This document shows, one piece after another, positions 17,219 to 26,651 of a stretch of 64,000 nt of DNA (the first letter of the stretch is position 1; each line of letters starts with the position of its first letter). A program made the translations under genes and the position numbers. The DNA is taken from contig NZ_JAGPOT010000011.1 of NCBI RefSeq assembly GCF_018224015.1, positions 1 to 64,000 of the forward strand, written 5' to 3'. This DNA is from Pseudarthrobacter albicanus. Lineage in GTDB: Bacteria > Actinomycetota > Actinomycetes > Actinomycetales > Micrococcaceae. The notes beneath the pieces were generated by a model, which ran no database searches, had not been told where the DNA came from, and saw only the letters and a list, made by a program, of their open reading frames with translations.

Positions 17219-18646
17219 TCAGCTGGCGCGCACCGCCGCGAGGGCGTCCCGGACGGCGCCGACGGCGACCGCCACGTCGTCGTCGTCCGTGCTCCAGTTG
17301 CTGACGGAGATCCGCAGGATGTCCCGGTCCTGCCACCGCGAACCGGACATCCACACCCGGCCGTCGCCGATGATCCGTGCGGTCACCGCCCTCGTCACGG
17401 CGTCGTCCCCGAAGTCGAGGCACACCTGCGTGTAGCCGACGTCGTTGAGCACCTCGACGCCGTCCAGCGCGGACAGCTGCTCCGCCAGCTGCGAGGCGCG
17501 CAGCACCAGTTCGCGGACCTGGGCCGTGACGCCGTCCCGGCCGAGCGATTTCAGTGCCGCCCACACGGGCACGCCGCGTGCCCGGCGCGAGAGCTCGGGA
17601 ACCTTCTCGAACGGGTCCCCCGCGCCGTCACCGGCCGGGATCAGGTAGCTGGTGTGCACGCCCATGGCCGACCGCAGCGCCTGGGCGTCCCTGACCATCG
17701 CGATCCCGCAGTCATAGGGGACATTGAGGGTCTTGTGCGCGTCCGTGCCCCAGGAATCGGCCAGCGCCAGGCCCGCGGTCAGCCCGGCCAGTTCCGGCAC
17801 GGCGGCGGCCCAGAGCCCGAACGCCCCGTCCACATGCACCCAGGCACCGTAGGACTTCGCGACGGCGATCGCCTCGGTGAAGGGATCGAAGGCGCCCGAA
17901 TGCAGGTTTCCGGCCTGCAGGCACACGAGCGCCGGCGCCCGCCCGGACTTGTTCCCGCGGCTGGGCGCGGCGTCGAGGGCGCGCTCCAGGGCGCGGTCCA
18001 GCTCGGCGGGGATGATCCGCCCCTGCCGGTCCGCGGGGACCACGGCGGGCCGGCCCAGGCCCAGGTACCGCAGCCCGAGGTCGATCGTGTCGTGCCGTTC
18101 CGCCCCCACGAAGCAGTGGATCCGGGGGCCGCCGGACAGTCCCTCGCCGTCGAGGTCCCAGCCGGCGTCCGCCATCAGGCGCCACCGTGCGGCGGCCAGG
18201 CCGGTGAAGTTCGCCATGGTGGCGCCGGTGGCGAAGCCGACATCGGACTCCTCCGGAAGCCCCAGCAGCTCCAGGAGCCAGGCCCCGGCCGCCTCCTCGA
18301 TCGCGGCGGTGGCCGGCGTGGCGTAGCGCAGCCCGGCGTTCTGGTCCCAGGCGCTGACCAGCCAGTCCGCGGCCAGCGCCGCCGGCAACGTCCCGCCGAT
18401 GACCCAGCCGAAGAACCGGCCGGACGGCATCGCCATCAGGCCCGGCTCGGCCTTTTCCGCGAGATAGTCGATCACCTCCGCGGCCGGCATGCCTTTCCTG
18501 GGCAGCGGGCCGCCGAAGTCGGCGGCCAGCTCCGCCGCCGTGCGCCGCGGCCCGACATGGCGTGTCCCCTGGCTCTCCAGCCACTTGCGGGCGTGCCCGG
18601 CGGCAGCCGCCAGGGCGGCCGCATAGCGTTCCTCGGCTGCTGACAT
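17219..18646 (-). CDS. PLP-dependent group II decarboxylase-like protein
   Basis: A 475-residue enzyme of the aromatic amino acid/glutamate decarboxylase family (fold type I). Visible features are the FFGWVIGGTLPAALAADWLVS region, FATGATMANFTGLAAAR (cofactor phosphate site), VHVDGAFGLWAA (the aspartate that contacts the pyridine nitrogen), and SWGTDAHKTLNVPYDCG with the Schiff-base lysine. Actinobacterial proteins of this type act on unknown amino acids and are often annotated as aspartate 1-decarboxylase- or DDC-like. I cannot state the substrate. It is a single gene, convergent with the transporter upstream and 57 bp from the next minus-strand gene. Confidence 0.85.
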   Translation of the reverse strand: MSAAEERYAAALAAAAGHARKWLESQGTRHVGPRRTAAELAADFGGPLPRKGMPAAEVIDYLAEKAEPGLMAMPSGRFFGWVIGGTLPAALAADWLVSAWDQNAGLRYATPATAAIEEAAGAWLLELLGLPEESDVGFATGATMANFTGLAAARWRLMADAGWDLDGEGLSGGPRIHCFVGAERHDTIDLGLRYLGLGRPAVVPADRQGRIIPAELDRALERALDAAPSRGNKSGRAPALVCLQAGNLHSGAFDPFTEAIAVAKSYGAWVHVDGAFGLWAAAVPELAGLTAGLALADSWGTDAHKTLNVPYDCGIAMVRDAQALRSAMGVHTSYLIPAGDGAGDPFEKVPELSRRARGVPVWAALKSLGRDGVTAQVRELVLRASQLAEQLSALDGVEVLNDVGYTQVCLDFGDDAVTRAVTARIIGDGRVWMSGSRWQDRDILRISVSNWSTDDDDVAVAVGAVRDALAAVRAS

Positions 18647-18703
18647 AGCTGCATGCTACGCCTGCGGCCTCCTGGCAGGGAGGGCCCGCCGTCGTGGGGC
18701 GGG

Positions 18704-19498
18704 TCAGGCGAGGCTGTCCTGCCAGATGTCGGTGCCGAGCTTGAGGATGAGCGCCGCCACCACGATCAGGAACACGATCCGGATGAAGCGGCTCCCCTGC
18801 CTGACGGCGGTCCGCGCCCCGAGATAGCCGCCGGCCATGTTAGCCAGGCCAAGGACCAGCCCGAGCCCCCACAGCAGCGAGCCGTGCGGCAGGAAGAAGA
18901 TCAGGGCGCCGGCGTTGGTGGCCATGTTCACGATTTTTGCCTTGGCACTGGCCTCGAGGAAGGCGTAGCCCATGGCGGAAACGAGCGCGATGACCAGGAA
19001 CGAGCCCGTTCCCGGGCCGATCAGCCCGTCATAGAAACCGATGACTGCCCCGATCAGGCAGGCCACCACGTAGTGCCGGTGGCCCTCGTGCCGCAGCCTG
19101 GTCAGCTCGCCGACGGCGGGCCGGAAGGCCGTGAACAGTGCGACGGCGACCAGCGCCGCGACGATGATGGGCTTGAACACGCTGGCCGGCAGCGTGGCCG
19201 CGAGCACGGCGCCGCCGAAGCTGCCCGCCAGGGCGATCACCGCCATCGGCAGGGCGGTCCGCAGGTCCGGCCGGACGCGGCGGTAGTAGGTCACGGCGCT
19301 CGTCGTCGTCCCGAAGATGGACCCCATCTTGTTCGTCGCCAGTGCCTGCACCGGGCTGATGCCCGGGACCAGCAGCATCGCCGGCAGCTGGATGAGTCCC
19401 CCGCCGCCGACGACGGCGTCCACCCAGCCGGCGGCGAAGCCGGCCACCACGATCAGGATGAGGGTGCCGAGCTGGATCGACTCCAGTCCGGAGACCAC
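18704..19498 (-). CDS. TSUP (TauE/SafE) family permease
   Basis: A 264-residue membrane protein with seven to eight hydrophobic segments and the family repeats: GFAAGWVDAVVGGGGLIQLPAML at residues 20-42 and IGFYDGLIGPGTGSFLVIAL at 154-173. The GGGxxxxP and GPGTG motifs mark the two homologous halves. TSUP proteins export or import organosulfur or organic acid anions such as sulfoacetate; the substrate is unknown. The GTG start at 19498 is nine bases from the proS stop, so the gene is probably co-transcribed with proS. Confidence 0.88.
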   Translation of the reverse strand: MVSGLESIQLGTLILIVVAGFAAGWVDAVVGGGGLIQLPAMLLVPGISPVQALATNKMGSIFGTTTSAVTYYRRVRPDLRTALPMAVIALAGSFGGAVLAATLPASVFKPIIVAALVAVALFTAFRPAVGELTRLRHEGHRHYVVACLIGAVIGFYDGLIGPGTGSFLVIALVSAMGYAFLEASAKAKIVNMATNAGALIFFLPHGSLLWGLGLVLGLANMAGGYLGARTAVRQGSRFIRIVFLIVVAALILKLGTDIWQDSLA

Positions 19499-19507
19499 TC
19501 TGCCCCG

Positions 19508-21319
19508 TTAGTTGTTGCGGACGGCGTTGACCACGTAGTCCACGGCCTTCTCGACGGCCACGTTCTCGGCGTCGCCGCTGCGGCGGTCCTTGATCTCCAC
19601 GACGCCGTCCACCAGGCCGCGCCCGACGGCGAGGATGGTGGGCACCCCGACGAGCTCGGCGTCGCCGAACTTCACGCCCGGGGAAACCTTGGGGCGGTCG
19701 TCGTAGATGACGTCGAGGCCGGCGGCCTCCAGCTCCAGCGACAGCTTTTCGGCGGCGGCGAAGATCTCCTCGCCGCGGCCCACCGCGACGACGTGCACAT
19801 CGGCCGGGGCGACGGCGCGCGGCCAGACGAGGCCCTTGGCATCGTGGTTGGACTCGGCGAGGGCCGCGACGGCGCGGGTGACGCCGACGCCGTAGGAGCC
19901 CATGGTCACGACGACCTGCTTGCCGTTCTGGTCCAGGACCTTGAGCTCGAGGGCTTCGGCGTACTTGCGGCCAAGCTGGAAGATGTGGCCCATTTCGATG
20001 CCGCGGGCGGTCTCCAGCGGTCCGGAACCGTCGGGGGCCTCGTCGCCGGCGCGCACCTCGGTGGATTCGATCACGCCGTCCCAGCCGAAGTCGCGGCCGG
20101 CGACGAGGCCGAACACGTGCTTGCCGGCCTCGTTGGCGCCGGTGACCCACGCGGAGCCGCGCACGACCCGGGGGTCCACGAGGTAGAGCAGCTTGGCCGC
20201 GCCTTCGGTGCCGAGCAGGGGTTCGTCCAGGCTCAGGCCCGGGCCGAGGTAGCCCTTGACGATGAGGGGGTGCTTCTTGAGGTCGTCCTCATTGGCGGCC
20301 TCGAGCGTGATCTCGCCGGCGATGGGCAGGAAGGAACCGATGTTTGCTTCCACCCGCCTGAGGTCCACGCCGCGGTCGCCCGGCAGGCCGATGACGACGA
20401 TCTGGCGTTCGCCGGTGGGAAGCGTCACGGCGAGCACGACGTTCTTGAGGGTGTCGGCGGCAGTCCAGGCGCCGCCGTCGGACTCTTCCCGGGGCACGAG
20501 GCGGTTGGCGGCGTCCACGAGGGTGTCGATCGTGGGGGTGTCCGGGGTGTCGCGGACCTCCGCGGCGGGGGCGTTGCTGAAGTCAATATCCGCGGGAACC
20601 ACCGTGGTGACGGCCTCGACGTTGGCTGCGTAGCCGCCGGCGGAGCGGACGAAGGTGTCCTCGCCGATCTCGGTGGGGTGCAGGAATTCCTCGCTCTTGG
20701 AGCCGCCCATGGCCCCGGCGGTGGCGGCGACCGGAATGACTTCCAGGCCCAGCCGCCCGAAGATCTTCAGGTAGGCTCCGCGGTGCGCGGCGTAGCTGGC
20801 GTCCAGGCCGGCGTCGTCGACGTCGAAGGAGTAGGAATCCTTCATGATGAACTCGCGGCCGCGCAGCAGGCCTGCCCGGGGACGCGCCTCGTCGCGGTAC
20901 TTGTTCTGGATCTGGTAGATGCTCAGCGGCAGGTCCTTGTACGAGGAGTACAGGTCCTTGACCAGCAGGGTGAACATTTCCTCGTGCGTGGGGGCCAGCA
21001 GGTAGTCGTTGCCCTTGCGGTCCTTGAGCCGGAAAATGCCGTCGCCATATTCGGTCCAGCGGTTGGTGACCTCGTAGGGCTCCTTGGGCAGCAGGGCCGG
21101 GAAATGGACCTCCTGCGCGCCGATGGCGGTCATTTCCTCGCGGATGACCTGTTCGACCTTGCGGAGCACGCTCAGTCCCAGCGGCAGCCAGGTGTAGATG
21201 CCCGGCGCGGCCCGGCGGATGTAGCCGGCCCGGACCAGGAGCCGGTGGCTGGCCACTTCGGCGTCGGCGGGGTCTTCACGCAGGGTGCGCAGGAACAGCT
21301 TGGAAAGTCGAAGGACCAC
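19508..21319 (-). CDS. proS: Prolyl-tRNA synthetase
   Basis: A class II aminoacyl-tRNA synthetase that charges tRNA(Pro). The 603-residue bacterial-type enzyme has motif 1 ([20 protein letters not shown]), motif 2 ([21 protein letters not shown]) and motif 3 ([14 protein letters not shown]). The YbaK-like editing insertion lies between motifs 2 and 3 (residues about 230-400), and the anticodon-binding domain is C-terminal. The start GTG at 21319 gives [22 protein letters not shown], matching the usual family N-terminus. A 900-codon open frame on the opposite strand is a codon-bias shadow. Confidence 0.97.
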   Translation of the reverse strand: MVLRLSKLFLRTLREDPADAEVASHRLLVRAGYIRRAAPGIYTWLPLGLSVLRKVEQVIREEMTAIGAQEVHFPALLPKEPYEVTNRWTEYGDGIFRLKDRKGNDYLLAPTHEEMFTLLVKDLYSSYKDLPLSIYQIQNKYRDEARPRAGLLRGREFIMKDSYSFDVDDAGLDASYAAHRGAYLKIFGRLGLEVIPVAATAGAMGGSKSEEFLHPTEIGEDTFVRSAGGYAANVEAVTTVVPADIDFSNAPAAEVRDTPDTPTIDTLVDAANRLVPREESDGGAWTAADTLKNVVLAVTLPTGERQIVVIGLPGDRGVDLRRVEANIGSFLPIAGEITLEAANEDDLKKHPLIVKGYLGPGLSLDEPLLGTEGAAKLLYLVDPRVVRGSAWVTGANEAGKHVFGLVAGRDFGWDGVIESTEVRAGDEAPDGSGPLETARGIEMGHIFQLGRKYAEALELKVLDQNGKQVVVTMGSYGVGVTRAVAALAESNHDAKGLVWPRAVAPADVHVVAVGRGEEIFAAAEKLSLELEAAGLDVIYDDRPKVSPGVKFGDAELVGVPTILAVGRGLVDGVVEIKDRRSGDAENVAVEKAVDYVVNAVRNN

Positions 21320-21504
21320 TGGGTAGGTATCCGTTTCTGGGGAGGAGCAGGGTGAAACCGGCCAAAACCGGCGAAAAACGTCTAGGTACTAATCTACCGT
21401 CAGCCCGGACGCAGAAGAGCCACGCCAGGAATGACCGGAGCCCCTGGCCGCTGCGCAACTGGTCTTCCGGTCCATTGACCATCCGTTCTTCCCTGCCTAG
21501 ATTT

Positions 21505-21524
21505 AATTCATCAGTTGATGAATT
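21505..21524. promoter_or_regulatory. Palindrome AATTCATCA-GT-TGATGAATT, candidate TetR operator
   Basis: Perfect 9-bp arms around a 2-bp centre lie 42 bp upstream of the ABC ATPase start. The third gene of the operon is a TetR repressor. Exporter operons that encode their own TetR repressor typically carry such a site over the promoter. Confidence 0.6.
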
Positions 21525-21566
21525 GTTCGTTTGTGTGATTGGCCCGGCAGTCAGGCGGAGGAAACC

Positions 21567-22370
21567 ATGGCAGATCCAGCAGCAGCGGTGCAGGTGGGCG
21601 GCCTGCGGATCGTGCGCGCCGGCAGGGACATCCTGCAGGATATCGGGTTCAGCATTTCCGCGGGCCGGATCACAGGGCTGCTGGGCCCCTCCGGCAGCGG
21701 CAAGACCACCTTGATGCGCGCCATCGTGGGCGTCCAACGCATCACCTCCGGAACCGTCACGGTGCTGGGAAGGCCCGCCGGCGATCCAGCCCTCCGGCAT
21801 GAAATCGGCTACGTCACCCAGTCGGCGAGCGTCTACCCTGACCTCAGCATCGAAGCGAACGTCCGGTATTTCGGGGCCATGTACGGCGTCCATCGGCGCG
21901 ATGCCGCCGAGGCGATTGCCGCCGTCGGCCTGGAAGGGCAGGCACGGATGCGGGCGGCGGATCTCTCCGGCGGCGAACTCAGCCGCGTGTCGCTGGCGTG
22001 TGCCCTTGTGGCCCGCCCCAGGCTGCTCATCCTGGACGAGCCCACCGTCGGCCTGGATCCGGTTCTCCGGGCAGACCTCTGGGAGCGCTTCGGCGCCATG
22101 GCGGCGTCCGGAACCACCCTGCTGGTCTCCAGCCACGTCATGGAAGAGGCCCGCCACTGCGCCTCCCTCCTGCTCCTGAGGCAAGGACGGCTGCTGGCCT
22201 CGCTCACCCCCGCCGAGCTTAGCGGGCAGGGCGGCAGCGAGGACCTGGAGCTGGCGTTCCTGAACGTCATCAGGCAGGCGGACTCCGACGGCGGGCCGCT
22301 TCGGAGCCCCGGGGAACCGGGTCCTGCCGCCGAAACGCGCCGGACGGCCGGAATGAAGGTGCCGGAATGA
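21567..22370 (+). CDS. ABC exporter ATP-binding subunit
   Basis: A 267-residue ABC ATPase. It has Walker A GPSGSGKTT at residues 40-48, a Q-loop near YVTQSASVYP, the signature LSGGELSRVSLACAL, Walker B RLLILDEP, a D-loop and the H-loop SSH. The sequence fits the DrrA/CcmA-type exporters of drugs or lipids. The ATG at 21567 is chosen because GGAGGA precedes it by five bases. It overlaps the permease gene by four bases (ATGA). The operon is ATPase, permease, TetR regulator, with a palindromic operator candidate in front. Confidence 0.92.
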   Translation: MADPAAAVQVGGLRIVRAGRDILQDIGFSISAGRITGLLGPSGSGKTTLMRAIVGVQRITSGTVTVLGRPAGDPALRHEIGYVTQSASVYPDLSIEANVRYFGAMYGVHRRDAAEAIAAVGLEGQARMRAADLSGGELSRVSLACALVARPRLLILDEPTVGLDPVLRADLWERFGAMAASGTTLLVSSHVMEEARHCASLLLLRQGRLLASLTPAELSGQGGSEDLELAFLNVIRQADSDGGPLRSPGEPGPAAETRRTAGMKVPE

Positions 22371-23122
22371 ATCCCCGCATGATGCTGGCGACGACGGGCC
22401 GGGTCCTGGACCAGCTGCGCCACGACCACCGCAGCGTGGCGCTGATGCTCGTCGTTCCCGCGCTGCTGCTGACGGCAGTGTATTTCCTCTACGAGAACGA
22501 AACAGTCCCGCCGGGCGCCCCGCGGACCTTTGACCGGGTGGGTCTGATGATGCTGGCGATCTTCCCGTTTGTGGTGATGTTCCTCGTCACCTCCATCACG
22601 ATGCTCCGCGAACGAACCTCCGGAACGCTGGAGCGGCTGCTGACCACGCCCATCCACAAGACGGACCTGCTTTTCGGCTACGGGCTGGCGTTTTCCCTCA
22701 TGGCCGCCCTCCAGTCGCTGGTCGCCACCGGCGTTGCCTACTGGGTGTTCGGCCTGGAGATCAAGGGCAGTCCGGGCCTCGTGGTGATGATCGCCGTCGT
22801 CAATGCGGTGCTGGGCGTTGCGCTGGGCCTGCTGTGCTCCGCGTTCGCCCGCACCGAATTCCAGGCCGTGCAATTCATGCTCGTGGTTGTGGTGCCCCAG
22901 ATCCTGCTGTGTGGACTCTTCGTCGCACGGGACAGGATGAACGAGGTCCTGGAGGCCGTCTCCAATGTGCTGCCGCTGACGTTTTCGGTGGATGCCCTGA
23001 AGGAGATCGCCGGCCACGCCGAGGCCACCGACGTCCTGTGGCAGGACACCGGCATCATGGCCGCGATCGTCCTGGCAGTACTGGTCCTGGCCTCGCTGAC
23101 CCTTCGCCGGCGGACCGCGTGA
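22367..23122 (+). CDS. ABC-2 type exporter permease
   Basis: The 251-residue permease has six predicted helices. An ABC-2 signature region, SITMLRERTSGTLERLLTTPIHKTDLLFGY, follows the second helix. The pattern (N-terminal helix, periplasmic loop NETVPPGAPRTFDRVG, then five helices) fits DrrB-like permeases that pair with the upstream ATPase. It overlaps both neighbours by four bases, so the three proteins are made together. The substrate is unknown; a TetR-controlled small exporter often handles a drug, lipid or toxic metabolite. Confidence 0.9.
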   Translation: MNPRMMLATTGRVLDQLRHDHRSVALMLVVPALLLTAVYFLYENETVPPGAPRTFDRVGLMMLAIFPFVVMFLVTSITMLRERTSGTLERLLTTPIHKTDLLFGYGLAFSLMAALQSLVATGVAYWVFGLEIKGSPGLVVMIAVVNAVLGVALGLLCSAFARTEFQAVQFMLVVVVPQILLCGLFVARDRMNEVLEAVSNVLPLTFSVDALKEIAGHAEATDVLWQDTGIMAAIVLAVLVLASLTLRRRTA

Positions 23123-23736
23123 GCAGCGGGCAGCCTGAGCCCCGGCGGGGGCGCCGGCCCGGCGGTGCGGGCTCCCGGGGCCAGATCCTCGCGGCCGCGC
23201 GGCGGTTGTTCGCGGAACATGGATTCGAGGGCACCAGCCTGCGCCGGGTCGCGCGCGAGGCGCACGTGGACCCGGCCATGATCCATCATTTCTTCGCCGG
23301 CAAGGACGAACTCTTCGCCCTGAGCGTCGAGCTGCCTGCCGACCCGTCAACGGTGCTGGCCGGATTGGACCGCCGCGATCCTTCCGAGCGGGCCGAAGCC
23401 CTGGTCCGGGCGGTGCTGGGACTGTGGGAAAGCCCCGCGCAGCACAGCCTCCTGGCCTTCCTCCGGGGCACGATCGGTTCAAAGGCGAAGACGGCGATTC
23501 TCGGGGAAATCGCCAGCCAGAGGATCTTGCCGCGCATCATGGCGGGGGTCGCCGGCACGCCGGAGGAGGTGGCCCTGCGCGGAAATCTGGTGGCCGCGCA
23601 GCTGGTCGGCGCCGTGCTGATGCGCTACGTTATCCGGCTCGAACCGCTGGCCTCCGCCGGCCGGGAGGACGTGGTCAGGCTCATAGCGCCCACCATCCAG
23701 CGCTACCTCGCCGGGGATCTGCCGGAGCCCTCCTAG
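23119..23736 (+). CDS. TetR-family repressor of the ABC exporter
   Basis: A 205-residue regulator starting with GTG at 23119, which overlaps the permease stop (GTGA). A longer open frame upstream is a shadow of the permease. The helix-turn-helix is SRGQILAAARRLFAEHG with TSLRRVAREAHVDPAMIHHFF and a GKDELF closing motif. The C-terminal half resembles TetR_C domains that sense hydrophobic ligands. It probably represses its own operon through the palindrome at 21505-21524. Its stop codon shares bases with the convergent GNAT gene. Confidence 0.9.
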   Translation: MSSGQPEPRRGRRPGGAGSRGQILAAARRLFAEHGFEGTSLRRVAREAHVDPAMIHHFFAGKDELFALSVELPADPSTVLAGLDRRDPSERAEALVRAVLGLWESPAQHSLLAFLRGTIGSKAKTAILGEIASQRILPRIMAGVAGTPEEVALRGNLVAAQLVGAVLMRYVIRLEPLASAGREDVVRLIAPTIQRYLAGDLPEPS

Positions 23737-24620
23737 AAAAGGACGGTAGCGAACGTTCCGACCTGCCGGAAGCCGACCCGCTCATAGGTGGCGCGGGCAC
23801 GGGTGTTGAAGCCGTTGACGTAGAGGCTCGTGACGGGCGCGATGGTCTGGGCCAGGACCACGACGGCGGCCATGTAGCCGGGGCTGCGGCCGAGCCCGCG
23901 GAATTTGGGGTTCATCCAGACGCCCTGGACCTGGGTTGCCTCCGGCGTCACGGCACCGAGCTCGGCCTTGAACACCACCTCACCGTCGGCGTCCAGATGC
24001 ACCAGCGAATGGCCCGCACGGATCAGGCCCTTGACCCGCCGGCCGTAGTACTCCCTGCCGCCGAGGTACGGGGAGTAGCCGACTTCCTCTTCGAACATCG
24101 CTGCGCAGGCGGGCAGGATCTTGTCGAAATCCGCGAGCTGGCCGAAGCCCAGCGCCGGCTCGGGCTCGACGGCGGGCGGGCCGGTGATGCTCATCAGCGG
24201 CTGGTCGTCGCGGACTTCATGGGCGGACTGGCCCAGCCGCTCCAGCCCGGCATAGATGGCCATCACCGTGTCGGCCGGGCCGAAAATCGAGGCGTATCGG
24301 CGCCCGGAGCGGTGCGCCGCCGTCGCGACGAGGCCCGCCAGTTCAGGGTCCAGCTGCACCGGCACCAGGTTCGCACCCGCCCAGCAGGCACCGAGGAGGG
24401 TGCCGCCGTCGAACACGCCGAGGATGCTGGCGCCGGCGGCCGTGGGCGACGCCGTGCCGGCGGTTTCCAGGTGGGAGAGGATGAAGACATTGGCGACGGG
24501 ATCCTGCCCGGCGAGGTCCAACAGCGGTGCGGTGTCCTCAACACCCAGGACGCGGACGGCGACGCCGGAAGCGGCGCCGTCCCTACGAGACGCTAACCAC
24601 GGGGCTACCCTTGACAGCAT
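23733..24620 (-). CDS. GNAT acetyltransferase with DUF4081-like N-terminal domain
   Basis: The 295-residue protein has an N-terminal DUF4081-like half ([37 protein letters not shown]) and a C-terminal GNAT half. The acetyl-CoA loop is seen as [22 protein letters not shown], followed by [20 protein letters not shown]. The ATG at 24620 lies inside the end of ispG, a 38-bp overlap. This linkage with ispG and dxr is conserved in actinobacteria but does not define the substrate. The upstream start at 24653 would enlarge the overlap and is less likely. Confidence 0.85.
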   Translation of the reverse strand: MLSRVAPWLASRRDGAASGVAVRVLGVEDTAPLLDLAGQDPVANVFILSHLETAGTASPTAAGASILGVFDGGTLLGACWAGANLVPVQLDPELAGLVATAAHRSGRRYASIFGPADTVMAIYAGLERLGQSAHEVRDDQPLMSITGPPAVEPEPALGFGQLADFDKILPACAAMFEEEVGYSPYLGGREYYGRRVKGLIRAGHSLVHLDADGEVVFKAELGAVTPEATQVQGVWMNPKFRGLGRSPGYMAAVVVLAQTIAPVTSLYVNGFNTRARATYERVGFRQVGTFATVLF

Positions 24621-25749
24621 CTTCGCCACCGGTCTCCCCCATCTCTTCTGCAATACGCATGGCCTCTTCGATCAGTGTCTCAACAATCTGGTCTTCAGGG
24701 ACAGTCTTGATGATCTCCCCCTTCACAAAGATCTGGCCCTTGCCGTTGCCGGAGGCGACGCCGAGGTCAGCTTCGCGGGCTTCTCCGGGCCCGTTGACGA
24801 CGCAGCCCATGACGGCGACGCGCAGCGGGATCTCCATGCCTTCCAGGCCCGCGGTGACCTGCTCGGCGAGCGTGTACACGTCCACCTGGGCGCGGCCGCA
24901 GGAGGGGCAGGAGACGATCTCGAGCTTGCGCGGGCGCAGGTTGAGCGACTGCAGGATCTGGTTGCCCACCTTGATCTCCTCCACCGGCGGCGCGGAGAGG
25001 GAGACGCGGATGGTGTCGCCGATGCCGCGGGAGAGCAGGGCCCCGAAGGCGGTGGCGGACTTGATGGTGCCCTGGAACGCCGGGCCGGCCTCGGTGACGC
25101 CCAGGTGCAGCGGCCAGTCGCCCTGCTCTGCCAGCATCTCGTAGGCCGCGACCATGATGACCGGGTCGTTGTGCTTGACCGAGATCTTGAAGTCGTGGAA
25201 GCCGTGCTCTTCGAACAGCGAGGCTTCCCAGACAGCGGATTCCACGAGGGCTTCCGGGGTGGCCTTGCCGTACTTCTTCAGGATGCCGGGCTCCAGCGAG
25301 CCCGCGTTGATGCCGATCCGGATCGAGGTGCCGTGGTCCTTCGCGGCGCGCGCGATTTCCTTGACCTGGTCATCGAATTTCCGGATGTTGCCGGGGTTCA
25401 CCCGCACCGCGGCACAGCCCGCCTCGATCGCGGCGAAGACGTACTTCGGCTGGAAGTGGATATCCGCGATCACCGGGATCTGGGACTTCTTGGCGATGAT
25501 CGGCAGCGCCAGCGCGTCGTCGGCGGACGGGCAGGCCACCCGGACGATGTCGCAGCCGGAAGCCGTGAGCTCGGCGATCTGCTGCAGGGTGGCGTTGATG
25601 TCCGTGGTCGGCGTGGTGGTCATCGACTGGACGCTGATCGGGGAATCCGAACCGACGCCGACGGAACCGACCTTGATCTGGCGGGTCTTCCGCCGCGGGG
25701 CAAGAACGGGGGGCGGTGCTGACGGCATTCCCAGGCTGACCGAGGTCAC
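24583..25749 (-). CDS. ispG: 4-hydroxy-3-methylbut-2-en-1-yl diphosphate synthase
   Basis: IspG reductively opens methylerythritol cyclodiphosphate to HMBPP in the MEP isoprenoid pathway, using a [4Fe-4S] cluster. The 388-residue protein has the TIM-barrel half ([43 protein letters not shown]) and the cluster half. The cluster cysteines are in SCPSCGR, with the third in [10 protein letters not shown]. The start [15 protein letters not shown] is preceded by an AAGGAG-type site. It belongs to the dxr / site-2 protease / ispG neighbourhood, although a toxin and SatD genes now interrupt it. Confidence 0.96.
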   Translation of the reverse strand: MTSVSLGMPSAPPPVLAPRRKTRQIKVGSVGVGSDSPISVQSMTTTPTTDINATLQQIAELTASGCDIVRVACPSADDALALPIIAKKSQIPVIADIHFQPKYVFAAIEAGCAAVRVNPGNIRKFDDQVKEIARAAKDHGTSIRIGINAGSLEPGILKKYGKATPEALVESAVWEASLFEEHGFHDFKISVKHNDPVIMVAAYEMLAEQGDWPLHLGVTEAGPAFQGTIKSATAFGALLSRGIGDTIRVSLSAPPVEEIKVGNQILQSLNLRPRKLEIVSCPSCGRAQVDVYTLAEQVTAGLEGMEIPLRVAVMGCVVNGPGEAREADLGVASGNGKGQIFVKGEIIKTVPEDQIVETLIEEAMRIAEEMGETGGEDAVKGSPVVSVS

Positions 25750-25809
25750 ATGGACTCCTTGTATGGAAGTAACGGCATCGAAGTATCGAAGGTCTGTAGG
25801 CGGAACAGG

Positions 25810-26103
25810 CTAGGCTGCGTGGTCGGCCAGGAGGCCGGTCAGCGGGGCCCACACGCTCGTGCGGATGCCGGAGATGGCGCCGGCCGCCGCGAACGGATCC
25901 TGTTTCAGGAGCTCGTTCAGGGCGTTCTCGTCGGCCGCTTTGAAGATCAGCAGGGCGCCGGCTCCGTCCGTGTAGGGCCCGCTGGCGAGGAGCGCGCCTT
26001 CCCTGACAAGTCCCGCGGTCCAGTCGCGGTGCGCGGGACGGCTGGCGTCACGGGCATCGGAGGATTCGGCGTCGTATACGTACTCCACAGCAAAAACAGT
26101 CAT
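25810..26103 (-). CDS. YciI-family protein
   Basis: A 97-residue alpha-beta protein of the YciI/YCII family. Landmarks are FAVEYVYD, the conserved His in RPAHRDWTAGLVREG, SGPYTDGAGALLIFKA, then NELLKQDPFAAAGAISGIRT. The conserved His-Asp pair suggests a catalytic dyad in the family, but no reaction is established. It is a single gene, 60 bp upstream of ispG in the direction of transcription. Confidence 0.85.
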   Translation of the reverse strand: MTVFAVEYVYDAESSDARDASRPAHRDWTAGLVREGALLASGPYTDGAGALLIFKAADENALNELLKQDPFAAAGAISGIRTSVWAPLTGLLADHAA

Positions 26104-26147
26104 ACGGATACACTATCGCCCCGCCTGCCCCGTTCACATCCGGCCGC

Positions 26148-26420
26148 TTAGCCGCGGTAGGCGTCACGTCGGTGGACGATCGATACGATTTCGATCACGA
26201 CAACGTTATCGAGAATCCGGTAGATGATCCGATAGTCCCCGCGTCGAGCCGAATATAGGGGAAAGAGCTTGGGCAGGAGCTGCCTGCCCAGCCGTTGGGG
26301 GTTTTCGCTCAGAGCGCCGGTGATGAACTCGAACGCTGCTGCAGCGACCTTCTCCGGCAGATCCTCGGTCAGTGCACGCCGGGCGGACCGCGAAAACCTG
26401 ACGTCGTAATGGAGGCTCAT
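26148..26420 (-). CDS. RelE/ParE-superfamily toxin
   Basis: A 90-residue toxin with the RelE core: YDVRFSRSARRALTEDLP, a middle helix, then LFPLYSARRGDYRIIYRI and VVIEIVSIVHRRDAYRG. The arginines in ARRGDYRIIY and the terminal HRRDAYR are the residues normally used in mRNA cleavage on the ribosome. The ATG overlaps the stop of the upstream antitoxin-like frame (ATGA). That antitoxin frame lacks a start and its N-terminal domain, so this toxin may be unneutralised, silent, inactive or controlled elsewhere. Confidence 0.88.
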   Translation of the reverse strand: MSLHYDVRFSRSARRALTEDLPEKVAAAAFEFITGALSENPQRLGRQLLPKLFPLYSARRGDYRIIYRILDNVVVIEIVSIVHRRDAYRG

Positions 26421-26641
26421 CCCTTAGGGGCAGCCGTCCTCATGTCGGCCCGTACCTGCTCGACGGTGAAGGTGTCGCCGCTTTCGAGATCCTTGAGGCT
26501 TTGACCGATCTCCTTGACCAGCTTCAATTCGGACAGGATCGCCAAAGTTTCCAGCATCGCGTCGTAATCCTCAGCGCCCAGGAGCACCGCGGCGCGCGAG
26601 CCGTTCCGGGTGATCCCGAACCGCTCGTGGGTCGTGGACGC
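26417..26641 (-). pseudogene. Phd/YefM-type antitoxin remnant without N-terminus
   Basis: Read on the minus strand, the frame gives THERFGITRNGSRAAVLLGA, EDYDAMLETLAILSELKLV and then KEIGQSLKDLESGDTFTVEQ before ending VRADMRTAAPKG. This is the typical middle and C-terminal part of a Phd/YefM antitoxin, about 74 residues. The N-terminal 25 residues that form the DNA-binding part (normally a Met, Ser-Glu-Ala-Arg type segment) are missing. Upstream in frame, no ATG, GTG or TTG occurs before the end of the neighbouring membrane gene at 26652. The remnant begins about 10 bases after that gene's stop, so a deletion junction is likely. The stop overlaps the toxin start, as in an intact operon. Confidence 0.7.
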
Positions 26642-26651
26642 CTGCCGGGGT

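Noticed and set aside
18653..21355. A 900-codon open frame on the plus strand opposite proS and the TSUP gene
   Set aside because: Its composition is that of an antisense shadow in high-GC DNA, and proS on the other strand has a full set of family motifs.
22834..23118. N-terminal extension of the TetR frame upstream of GTG 23119
   Set aside because: It overlaps the permease coding sequence in another frame, and the GTGA coupling marks the true start.
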